From contig DHIV01000023.1 of the NCBI GenBank assembly GCA_002403995.1, positions 22,017-46,923 of the forward strand: DNA of 24,907 bases, given 5' to 3'. Below, piece after piece: positions 1 to 6,976 of this stretch. Positions within the stretch are counted from its first letter, which is position 1, and the number at the start of each line of letters is the position of its first letter. The DNA comes from Gallionella sp. UBA4737. Its GTDB lineage: Bacteria; Pseudomonadota; Gammaproteobacteria; Burkholderiales; Gallionellaceae. The translations under genes were made by a program, and so were the position numbers. The notes under the pieces were generated by a model. The model was not told the DNA's origin. It saw only the letters and a program-made list of their open reading frames with translations, and made no database searches.

Positions 1-291
1 CGCGCCTTCGCGGCTGCCGGCGAACCAGAAGGCGCGGATGCGGCCATCACTCAGTTCGACCAGCGAGGCTGCATGAGTAGAAATATTCTGCTGGGTGGAA
101 ACGAAGTGGGTGCGAATATCAGGTGCCACGCTGACACTTTTTTGCACGATGACTGACGATTGAAAAAGCGCGGGCGGTGGACGATGAGCGACTTTGTAAA
201 ACGCTGCACCAAACGCGATCAGCACCAGGCAAAGAACCAGCGCATGGCGCGCACCTGGTCTGCAAATGCTGGATTCAAACATCAGCGGCAT
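1..291 (-). CDS. Sialidase/neuraminidase-like (BNR-repeat) protein, N-terminal part only
   Basis: The first 97 codons of a minus-strand gene are present; the rest lies beyond position 1. After a charged start there is one hydrophobic segment at about residues 16-29 (HALVLCLVLIAFGAAF), read as a signal anchor or signal peptide. A Ser/Val-rich linker follows, then a stretch with HAASLVELSDGR and FWFAGSREGA, which resembles the first blade of bacterial BNR-type sialidase-like proteins. The likely role is an exported or inner-membrane-anchored glycan hydrolase or binding protein acting in the periplasm; the substrate cannot be told from this part. The start is either the ATG at 291 or the ATG at 282. 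The second shares bases with the TGA of the upstream gene (TGATG), a typical coupling arrangement. It is the last visible gene of a four-gene operon. The family call rests on one short motif region. Confidence 0.7.
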   Translation of the reverse strand, partial: MPLMFESSICRPGARHALVLCLVLIAFGAAFYKVAHRPPPALFQSSVIVQKSVSVAPDIRTHFVSTQQNISTHAASLVELSDGRIRAFWFAGSREGA

Positions 292-2027
292 ATCTGCGCG
301 GGAGCCTGCTCCGGCATGGCTTTGCTGCCTGCGGGTGACTCCAGCAATATTTCCCTGACGAAAAGGTGCTGAAACACCTTGCCCTGCAGAAACATTTCTT
401 CCAGTTCAGCCGAGCTTTGCCGGCCGCGTATATCCAGACGCTGGCCGATGATCTTGCACTCGGCGCAGCCGCCGTTTTGCGTATTGTCATTCAGCGCCAG
501 TTGTACCGCGAACAAGGGATAGCGAGTCGCCAGTTCGCTCGCGGAAAGATTCTGATCCTCGTTATAACCGCGTATCTCCGCGCCCGGCAGCATGAAACGA
601 TAGCCCTCGTCCATCGCCCTGAAGTTGCACGGCACACCAACGTCCTTGCCGCTAACATAGCGCTGCACCTCCGCACTGTAATTGCCCACAGCGCCATCAA
701 AGGGACGCAGGAATGCGGCGAAACACAGCAGCGCCAATAATGCGACGACGTTAACGCCGGGACGGGTGAAGGCGGGTACGACGATAGCCAGCAGCGTCAA
801 TATTCCCGCGACTGCGATCAACAGCCAGAACGTCGGCGGATACAACTGAACATCAGACATTTCGGCTTGCAGCAGCACGGCCAGATAAGCGATCCCCGCA
901 ATGAGGACTTCTGCCAGCACCAGACTGGCGATGAATGCCTTGCGGCTGATCTGCTGCCAGTTGAGCGCGCACAACAGTGCCACGGCGGGCATCGCCGCCA
1001 GCAGGTAGCGGCCCGAGCGCTGGCTGGGCAGCGCAAAACTCAGGAACATCACGGCGATCCAGATCCACAGCAATTTCTCTTCGTTGCTCAACTGGCGGCG
1101 GCGCCGGTACGCAACAAAAAACAGCGCCGCCACCGGAAATGTCAGCAGCCCCGGATTGGTCAGAAAGGCCAGCGCGTAACTCCAGATACTGGAACCGCCC
1201 CACAGCAGTTTTGATAAATAACCCTGTCCAAACGACAAATTACCGTGCGGATCGAACTTGCCTACGTTCTCCCCCACCACGAATTCCTTCCATACTGCCT
1301 GCGGGTCCGGATCGAGCACGAACCACATCGCGAACAGCGCAACCGACACCGACACCGTAAATACTACTTTCAGCGCATCCTGTTTCAGGAACTCTGCCAC
1401 ACGGTACTGACGCTGATGCAGATACCATCCGGCCAGACCGAGCGTCACTGGCAGACCCAGCGCGAATGATTTGTAAAGGGCGCCGATGCCGACACCAATG
1501 CCGAGCAGTAGCGGGATAACGAAGCGCGATGCGAATGTCTGCCTCCGATACAACAGCACGAAGAACGGCAGGAAGATCCAGAACACCTCGGGCGGATTGG
1601 TCAGGAATGGGCGGCCGAAACGATAGGTGGTGAAAAATGCCAAATACATCAGCGCCGCGACAAAACCGGTCTCAAGCTTGCTCGTGAACTTCACGCCCAG
1701 CATGAACAACATCGTCGCGGTCAGCAATGTGTAGATTACGCTGGGGTAGCGCAGATTCCACAACGTCCAGTTCTTGCCCCAGCCGGTGGAGGCGATTCCC
1801 TGCCAGAACAACAGAGGCGGCTTGGTGTTGCGCATGTTGTCCAGTTGCGATTGCAGCGGCAACAGCTTGCCGCTTTCTGCGGTCAGCCGGGTGATGTGTT
1901 CATACGGATATTCGTCGCCGTTCTTCGGGATGTGCTGGCTGTCCAGGCCATAGAAATAGATGAACACCGCCAGCAGGCAAGCCAACAAGTACCACACCGT
2001 GCGCAAACCTGTTTCGGTCAACTTCAT
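282..2027 (-). CDS. ArnT/PMT-type integral membrane glycosyltransferase
   Basis: This 581-residue protein is polytopic, with roughly 11-13 hydrophobic segments starting at residues 10-27. The first periplasmic loop has the acidic pair D38-E39 in PKNGDEYPYEHI, followed by NTKPPLLFW at about 67-75. That is the usual layout of GT-C enzymes of the ArnT/PMT families, which move a sugar from an undecaprenyl-phosphate carrier to a lipid, glycan or protein on the periplasmic face. The C-terminal ~130 residues after the last membrane segment form a soluble domain with a Cys-containing NGGCAECKI stretch. The start overlaps the stop of the GtrA-like gene (ATGA), and its own stop overlaps the sialidase-like start. 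Donor and acceptor are unknown. The genuine lipid A L-Ara4N transferase is unlikely because no arn genes are present. Confidence 0.85.
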   Translation of the reverse strand: MKLTETGLRTVWYLLACLLAVFIYFYGLDSQHIPKNGDEYPYEHITRLTAESGKLLPLQSQLDNMRNTKPPLLFWQGIASTGWGKNWTLWNLRYPSVIYTLLTATMLFMLGVKFTSKLETGFVAALMYLAFFTTYRFGRPFLTNPPEVFWIFLPFFVLLYRRQTFASRFVIPLLLGIGVGIGALYKSFALGLPVTLGLAGWYLHQRQYRVAEFLKQDALKVVFTVSVSVALFAMWFVLDPDPQAVWKEFVVGENVGKFDPHGNLSFGQGYLSKLLWGGSSIWSYALAFLTNPGLLTFPVAALFFVAYRRRRQLSNEEKLLWIWIAVMFLSFALPSQRSGRYLLAAMPAVALLCALNWQQISRKAFIASLVLAEVLIAGIAYLAVLLQAEMSDVQLYPPTFWLLIAVAGILTLLAIVVPAFTRPGVNVVALLALLCFAAFLRPFDGAVGNYSAEVQRYVSGKDVGVPCNFRAMDEGYRFMLPGAEIRGYNEDQNLSASELATRYPLFAVQLALNDNTQNGGCAECKIIGQRLDIRGRQSSAELEEMFLQGKVFQHLFVREILLESPAGSKAMPEQAPAQICR

Positions 2028-2542
2028 TTGCTGCCGTTTTCCTGTTCGGTATCCGATTCGGGCTCGGGAATGATCGGCAAGGCGATCTCATCCACAGGTT
2101 TGTGGCTGCGGAATGTCCAGAAGTTGTTCACCACAAAATTGAACACGCTGGCCAGTACGATGGCCAGCGCATTGGCGGCCAGATAGTGCAAATAGATCAC
2201 GAGCAATTTGGTCAGCAGCACTTGCAACACGATACCCACCCAGCACGCCAGCGCGTATTGGCCAAAGTGCAGGATCAGGTGTTTGTCAGGGCGGTGAAAT
2301 CGATCGCTCCAGGTCCAGGCACGGTTCCAGAAGAAATTATTGACGGTTGCGAAGAAGATCGCCACCGCCAAAGACAAATTCAGCCGCATGCCCTGGGTTT
2401 GGATAAATGTAAACAGATATTCCTGGCAGAGATACAACACACCCAGGTTGACCACGACACCGGAAGCGCCCACCGCGCCGAATTTCATGAAGCGCTTTTT
2501 GAATACCCAGACCGTCAACGGGTGCTGCGCGATCCGCTTCAT
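2024..2542 (-). CDS. GtrA-family membrane protein
   Basis: This 172-residue protein has four hydrophobic segments at roughly residues 20-38, 47-65, 88-106 and 118-140. It carries the GtrA-like features FMKFGAVGASGVVVNLGVLY near the start and NFVVNNFWTFR near the end. GtrA proteins are proposed to flip or present undecaprenyl-phosphate-linked sugars for periplasmic transfer, which suits the ArnT-like gene directly downstream. An upstream in-frame GTG/ATG extension to 2638 exists, but the ATG at 2542 is preferred. It overlaps the stop of the preceding GT9 gene as ATGA, and MKRIAQHPL is followed directly by the conserved fold. No GtrB-like Und-P glycosyltransferase is visible in the operon. Confidence 0.88.
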   Translation of the reverse strand: MKRIAQHPLTVWVFKKRFMKFGAVGASGVVVNLGVLYLCQEYLFTFIQTQGMRLNLSLAVAIFFATVNNFFWNRAWTWSDRFHRPDKHLILHFGQYALACWVGIVLQVLLTKLLVIYLHYLAANALAIVLASVFNFVVNNFWTFRSHKPVDEIALPIIPEPESDTEQENGSK

Positions 2543-3777
2543 GCGATCAGTCGATCTTGCGCCGCCATATCTTTCCTTATGGCAAGCATCTCGTATGCCT
2601 TCGCCAGCACCTGTTCTACCGTGATCTGCTTCAGACACTGGTTATCGCCATCGCAAGGGGAGGTGCGGTGGTTGTAGGCGGTCAGGCACGGAGAGCAGGG
2701 CAGTTGACGGTAAAAACAATAGGCATTATCGCCCAGCGACTTATACAGCACCGGTGTCTCGGGGCCGAAGAAAATGATCGCGGGAAGCTGCGGCGTGAGC
2801 GCGGCGAATTGTCCCGGCCCGCCATCATTGGTGATCAGCAACGCGGCGCGATGAAACACCGCCAAGAGATGGCGCACTGATTTAGTATAGCCCGCCAGAT
2901 TGACGCATGCCGGACTCTTGCAGTGATCCACCACGGCCTGCGCGATCTCCCTGTCACCTTTCATGCCGATCACGCCGACCGCATAGCCTTCATCAAGCAA
3001 AGTCTTGCTCAACTGCAAATAACTCTGCAGCGGCCAGGCGCGTATCGGCAGTATCCCGCCGCTCGGGTAAATCAACACCAGTTTTTTGTCTTTGAGGGCA
3101 GGAAAGAAATTGTGCAACTCCACGTGGATCTGCTCCAATTCCCCGCGGGGAAATTCCAGCACCGGCGTCTTGCCGGTATAGGGTGCGGGGAACAGCTTGG
3201 CGACCGGGTCGGTGACGGATTCCAGTGCCGAAGCCAGTGTCAGGAATTGCTGGGTCAAATGCCGGTAAGGGTTATACAACACCGGGCGGTTGATGAACGA
3301 GCCGCGATACAAACCTTCCTGGGTATGGGGATGAAAGCCCACTCTTGTCGATGCGCCGGACAGGTAAGAGAAGATGCTGCTGATGCGCGCAAACAATTCG
3401 CAGTCAATCACCGCATCAATCTTGAACTTTCGCATCGCTCTTATCGCTTTGAGGCTGTCCTTCACCAATCCTTTCAGGGAAGTGTCATCCAGCGTCAACA
3501 CGTTCTCGCGCGGAACCACGCCGAGCAGATCGAGCACTTCGCGGTTCTTCGCGAACATCAGAACATGGATATCGGCCTCCGGGTATTGCTGCTTCAGGCG
3601 CATGAACATCGGATGAGCCAGCACCAGGCTGCCCATTTCGGACAGCAGGATGACAAGGATATTTTTGGGCGGTGTGCCGTCAGGATCATTGCGCAGGACC
3701 CGATTCACCAGCGAAAGCAAAGCGCAGATCGGCACACCCACATACCGGTCAACCGCGCGCTGGAACTTTATATTCAT
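2539..3777 (-). CDS. Glycosyltransferase family 9 (heptosyltransferase-like), atypical
   Basis: This 412-residue protein has the two-Rossmann-fold GT-B layout of ADP-heptose:LPS heptosyltransferases. The N-terminal half begins at about residue 38 (KNILVILLSEMG). The C-terminal nucleotide-sugar site is NDGGPGQFAALTPQLP (317-332) followed by FFGPE (336-340). The C-terminus has a cysteine cluster, CSPC at 361-364 plus C375 and C381, as in many GT9 enzymes. It is odd in two ways. The usual GD of the N-terminal loop (general base Asp in WaaC) is replaced by GS in SEMGSLVLAHP, and an extra ~35-residue hydrophobic N-terminal stretch precedes the fold. It is the first gene of the minus-strand operon and ends in a 4-base overlap with gtrA. 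The sugar used may not be heptose. Confidence 0.85.
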   Translation of the reverse strand: MNIKFQRAVDRYVGVPICALLSLVNRVLRNDPDGTPPKNILVILLSEMGSLVLAHPMFMRLKQQYPEADIHVLMFAKNREVLDLLGVVPRENVLTLDDTSLKGLVKDSLKAIRAMRKFKIDAVIDCELFARISSIFSYLSGASTRVGFHPHTQEGLYRGSFINRPVLYNPYRHLTQQFLTLASALESVTDPVAKLFPAPYTGKTPVLEFPRGELEQIHVELHNFFPALKDKKLVLIYPSGGILPIRAWPLQSYLQLSKTLLDEGYAVGVIGMKGDREIAQAVVDHCKSPACVNLAGYTKSVRHLLAVFHRAALLITNDGGPGQFAALTPQLPAIIFFGPETPVLYKSLGDNAYCFYRQLPCSPCLTAYNHRTSPCDGDNQCLKQITVEQVLAKAYEMLAIRKDMAAQDRLIA

Positions 3778-3965
3778 CTTGGGATGTTCATCTGGATAGT
3801 GTCGCTGTTGGCCGTGCCTGTAGTTTGGGGTTGAACCCGAAATGGATTTGCCCTGAAAAAGATTGTTTGGCGAGCTACGCCGACAACGGTCGAATTATCA
3901 GGGATTTCATACCGCCAGGCAACCAACGGTCATTTCTCTCGGCTGATTTTGCCGGACTTGTCTGA

Positions 3966-3974
3966 TGCTACAAT
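3966..3974 (+). promoter_or_regulatory. Putative extended -10 promoter of the PfkB kinase gene
   Basis: The sequence TGCTACAAT fits an extended -10 element (TGn followed by a TATAAT-like hexamer, 5 of 6). It places a start site near 3981 and gives a leader of about 26 bases before the ATG at 4007. No good -35 lies at the usual distance. The leader has AGGA about 8 bases before the start codon. The prediction is by eye only. Confidence 0.35.
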
Positions 3975-4006
3975 CCGTCCTTCCATAACATGTTCAGGAT
4001 ACGCCG

Positions 4007-4945
4007 ATGCACACCCTGATTTGCGGTTCGATGGCTTACGACACCATCATGGTGTTCAAGGACCAATTTAAAAAGCATATTCTCCCCGATCAGATACACA
4101 TCCTCAACGTCGCCTTTCTGGTTCCGGAAATGCGCCGCGAATATGGCGGTTGCGCCGGCAACATCGCGTACAACCTGCAGATGCTGGGCGGAAGCCCGCT
4201 GATCATGGCGACGGTAGGCGACGATTTCGCGCCTTATACCTCGCGCCTGGACAAGCTCGGCCTGATACAAACGCATATCCGTCATGTGCCGAATCACTTT
4301 ACCGGCCAGGCATTCATCACCACTGACCTCGACGACAACCAGATCACCGCGTTCCATCCGGGCGCGATGGGTCAGTCGCACCTGAACAGCGTCGCTTCGG
4401 CTAAAGAAGTATCCCTCGGCATCATTTCACCGGACGGCCGCGAGGGAATGATCCAGCATGCGGTGGAATTCGCCGACCTGGGCATCCCCTTCGTGTTCGA
4501 TCCGGGTCAGGGCATGCCGATGTTCTCCGGCGCGGAACTGCTGACGTTCATCGAGCAGGCGACATACGTCACCGTGAACGATTACGAAGCCAGGATGTTG
4601 CAAGACAAGACCGGCAAAACGCTGGACAAGATCGCGCAACGCGTGAAGGCGCTGATCGTCACGCTGGGAGCGGATGGCTCGCTCATCTATGCCGGCGGAA
4701 AGCAAATCACCATACCCACGCCCAAACCAAAAGCAATCGTCGACCCCACCGGCTGCGGCGATGCCTATCGCGCCGGTTTGCTGTACGGTATCCAGAAAGC
4801 CTGGGATTGGGAGACCACCGGACGGCTCGCATCGCTGATGGGATCGCTCAAGATCGCCAACCGCGGCGGACAGAATCACAGCTACTCGCGTGTTGAATTG
4901 GCGGGGTTGTATGAGCATCACTTTGATCATTCCATCAATCTGTAA
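4007..4945 (+). CDS. PfkB/ribokinase-family carbohydrate kinase
   Basis: This 312-residue protein is of normal length for the family. The N-terminal part has the glycine pair of PfkB kinases in YGGCAGNIAYNLQMLGG (46-62). The C-terminal signature is DPTGCGDAYRAG (246-257), with D252 the expected catalytic base and the glycines forming the anion hole. VTLGADGS at 218-225 is the usual strand before the ATP site. The enzyme should phosphorylate a sugar or nucleoside hydroxyl with ATP in the cytoplasm. The substrate is not clear; such proteins are variously annotated as adenosine kinase, ribokinase or sugar kinase. The adjacent gene also encodes a sugar-directed kinase, which hints at sugar salvage or repair, but a strong inverted repeat separates the two. 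It is divergent from the GT9-gtrA-arnT-like operon. Confidence 0.88.
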   Translation: MHTLICGSMAYDTIMVFKDQFKKHILPDQIHILNVAFLVPEMRREYGGCAGNIAYNLQMLGGSPLIMATVGDDFAPYTSRLDKLGLIQTHIRHVPNHFTGQAFITTDLDDNQITAFHPGAMGQSHLNSVASAKEVSLGIISPDGREGMIQHAVEFADLGIPFVFDPGQGMPMFSGAELLTFIEQATYVTVNDYEARMLQDKTGKTLDKIAQRVKALIVTLGADGSLIYAGGKQITIPTPKPKAIVDPTGCGDAYRAGLLYGIQKAWDWETTGRLASLMGSLKIANRGGQNHSYSRVELAGLYEHHFDHSINL

Positions 4946-4954
4946 TGGCTATAG

Positions 4955-5032
4955 GTCCACGAAATACACGAAAGTAAAGCTCATTTCGGTTTTCGGTTTT
5001 ATTTTTTTGTGTCTTTTGTGATTTTCGTGGAC
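4955..5032. repeat. Long imperfect inverted repeat between two kinase genes
   Basis: Two 20-base arms at 4955-4974 and 5013-5032 match at 17 of 20 positions when one is reverse-complemented. The outer 10 bases (GTCCACGAAA) are perfect. The 38-base spacer is rich in T and contains CGGTTTT twice. The motif CCACGAAATACACGAAA resembles a dispersed repeat that I recall from intergenic regions of many environmental proteobacteria (recollection, not a search). It could act as a bidirectional transcription terminator or mRNA-stabilising hairpin for the kinase upstream. It ends 18 bases before the next start codon. Confidence 0.75.
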
Positions 5033-5050
5033 AACTGATTCTTCAAAATC

Positions 5051-6034
5051 ATGAATCCCGCCCTCATCACCCACCTCTCCACTGCGATCAGCGATGCGAC
5101 GCATCGCCCGTTCGAGGTGCGCGGCTCGACACCTGTCGGTGGCGGCAGTATCAACGAGGCGTACCGACTGGAAGGAACAGACGGCACTCGCTATTTTCTC
5201 AAGCTCAACGATACCCGGCATCTGACTATGTTCGTTGCCGAAGCAGCGGGACTGGAAGCGATCACCGCGACGAACACGATACGTATGCCTCGTCCCATCG
5301 TGCACGGCAGCGCAGGCGGGCAAGGCTATCTGGTATTGGAGCATCTGGAATTGAGTTCGCGCGGCGATGCAAAGCTGCTCGGGGAACAACTCGCGGCACT
5401 GCATCGATACGCCTCCGACAGAGCAGATGTGAATTCACATAAAGCAGAGGAGGTGAACAGCGGCCATTCCCGCCCCGGATGCTACGCAACGCCGCGTCAT
5501 GGCCGCAAGGAAAAAAGTTTCGGCTTTGCGCACGACAACTTCATCGGCACCACACCGCAGCCGAATGGATGGAAGGATAACTGGATAGATTTCTGGCGCG
5601 AACGTCGCCTGAATTTTCAATTGCGCCTCGCGGAACAGAACGGCTACGGCAGCCAGTTGCAGTGCTTGGGTGAAAAGTTGATGGACACGCTACCGGCGTT
5701 CTTCGAGAACTACACACCGCAACCCTCGCTGCTGCACGGCGACCTGTGGAGCGGCAACCACGCATACCTTGCGGATGGAACCCCGGCGATCTTCGACCCC
5801 GCCTCCTATTACGGCGACCGCGAATGCGACCTTGCGATGACAGAACTGTTCGGCGGCTACAGTGCGGATTTCTATGCGGCCTATCGCGCCGCGTATCCGC
5901 TGGATGCGGGCTACGCTACGCGCCGCGATCTATACAATCTGTACCACATCCTCAACCACGCCAACCTGTTCGGGAGCAGCTATGCGCGGCAGGCGGAACA
6001 GATGATGCAACGGCTGCTCGCGGATATTCGGTGA
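5051..6034 (+). CDS. Fructosamine/ketosamine-3-kinase family protein with internal insertion
   Basis: This 327-residue protein belongs to the FN3K/YniA family, whose members phosphorylate sugar-amine adducts on proteins or small molecules so that the adduct falls off. Visible motifs are the glycine loop VGGGSINEAY (29-38), K51 for ATP, E64, the catalytic loop HGDLWSGN (229-236, D231) and FDPASYYGDRE (248-258, D249). It is about 40 residues longer than E. coli YniA (286 by memory). Most of the excess is a ~30-residue insert between LHR (117-119) and FGFAHDN (157-163). The insert is encoded by DNA with strong palindromes (see separate entry). It leaves the frame open and lies in a surface linker between the N-lobe and C-lobe, so the enzyme may still work. 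The stop codon TGA abuts the stop of apaH with no spacer. Confidence 0.9.
   Translation: MNPALITHLSTAISDATHRPFEVRGSTPVGGGSINEAYRLEGTDGTRYFLKLNDTRHLTMFVAEAAGLEAITATNTIRMPRPIVHGSAGGQGYLVLEHLELSSRGDAKLLGEQLAALHRYASDRADVNSHKAEEVNSGHSRPGCYATPRHGRKEKSFGFAHDNFIGTTPQPNGWKDNWIDFWRERRLNFQLRLAEQNGYGSQLQCLGEKLMDTLPAFFENYTPQPSLLHGDLWSGNHAYLADGTPAIFDPASYYGDRECDLAMTELFGGYSADFYAAYRAAYPLDAGYATRRDLYNLYHILNHANLFGSSYARQAEQMMQRLLADIR
5408..5516. repeat. In-frame palindromic insertion inside the fructosamine kinase gene
   Basis: This stretch codes for residues ~120-156, which have no counterpart in the usual family alignment. It holds a perfect 14-base palindrome, ATGTGAATTCACAT at 5427-5440. It also holds a perfect 8-base inverted repeat, GCGGCCAT at 5460-5467 and ATGGCCGC at 5499-5506. 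The encoded peptide is polar, low in hydrophobic residues and rich in S, H, R, K and E. The combination looks like a small mobile palindromic element tolerated inside a protein gene, in the manner of Rickettsia palindromic elements. The exact edges are uncertain by about 10 bases. Confidence 0.55.
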
Positions 6035-6856
6035 TCACCAGTGCTTTGCCACCGGATTCTTGCAGCTCACCTGGAAGAGTTGCCGATCTTCCAGCCGGAT
6101 CGCTGTCATCGGGCCGCCCCACAGGCAGCCGGTGTCGAGCGCGATGACGTTTTTCCTGAGCAACAGGCCGAGCGCCGACCAGTGGCCGACGATGACGGTG
6201 GCGTCACGGCTGGCGCGCCTGGGCACATCGAACCACGGCAGGTAGCCTGCGGGAATGTTCTCCACTTCGCCTTTGAACTTGAATTCCATCTCGCCATCTT
6301 TCGTGCAGATGCGCATGCGGGTGAAGGCGTTGACGATGACGCGCAGGCGTTTGTAGCCGGACAGGCTGTCGTCCCAGTGATGCGGGAAGTTGCCGTACAT
6401 GCACGAAAGAAAGGTAGCGTAGTCGTCGCCGCGCAGCGCCGCTTCGACTTCGCGCGCCAGGCTTTCTGCCTGCGCCACACTCCATTGCGGCAGCATCCCG
6501 GCGTGGACGAGCACATAGCCGTCTTGCACATGCAGCAAGCGCTGGTTGCGCAGCCAATGCAGCAGTTCATCGCGATCTGACGCATCGAGGATCTCGTCCA
6601 GCGTGTCGTTGCGGTTCAGTTCCGCCACGCCTTCCGCGGCGGCGAGCAGATGCAGGTCGTGGTTGCCGAGCACGGTGATCGCGCTACCGCCCAGCGACTT
6701 GACCAGGCGCAATACTTCCAATGAACCCGGCCCGCGGTTCACCAGGTCGCCGACCAGCCAGAGCTGGTCCGCCGCTTGATCGAATGCAATTTTATCGAGC
6801 AGCTGCACCAGCTCGGCATGGCAGCCTTGCACGTCGCCCACCGCATAAATCGCCAT
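6035..6856 (-). CDS. apaH: Symmetrical bis(5'-nucleosyl)-tetraphosphatase
   Basis: This 273-residue protein is of standard ApaH length and cleaves Ap4A to two ADP in the cytoplasm. The metallophosphatase motifs are in order: GDVQGCH (7-13), GDLVNRGP (36-43) and GNHDLHLL (64-71). The C-terminal half has VIVGHW and ALDTGCLWGG, which hold the remaining metal ligands. The ATG at 6856 is preceded by AGGA at a good distance. The gene converges on the fructosamine kinase and the two stop codons abut as TGATCA. There is therefore no room for a conventional intergenic terminator. It is a housekeeping gene, divergent from the glycosyltransferase cassette. Confidence 0.96.
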   Translation of the reverse strand: MAIYAVGDVQGCHAELVQLLDKIAFDQAADQLWLVGDLVNRGPGSLEVLRLVKSLGGSAITVLGNHDLHLLAAAEGVAELNRNDTLDEILDASDRDELLHWLRNQRLLHVQDGYVLVHAGMLPQWSVAQAESLAREVEAALRGDDYATFLSCMYGNFPHHWDDSLSGYKRLRVIVNAFTRMRICTKDGEMEFKFKGEVENIPAGYLPWFDVPRRASRDATVIVGHWSALGLLLRKNVIALDTGCLWGGPMTAIRLEDRQLFQVSCKNPVAKHW

Positions 6857-6976
6857 CGCGTCATCCTGCCGTGTTTATCTGTAAAATAGCGTAACAGATT
6901 TTTGTGCAGCTTCGATGAATTTTATCGATCTATTGCATGCCGCTATTTCACTGCCTGACGCTGACAAGGTAAATAC

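Noticed and set aside
2923..3834. 303-codon open frame on the plus strand
   Set aside because: It lies antisense to the GT9 gene, is rich in Q, H and R with no recognisable motif, and is a shadow of the opposite strand's codon bias.
4949..5404. 151-codon minus-strand frame across the inverted repeat
   Set aside because: It mostly runs antisense to the fructosamine kinase gene and its C-terminal end is simply a translation of the repeat.
6877..6899. Inverted repeat ATCTGT/ACAGAT upstream of apaH as an operator
   Set aside because: It is only 6 bases per arm with an 11-base spacer, which is expected by chance in a region of this size.
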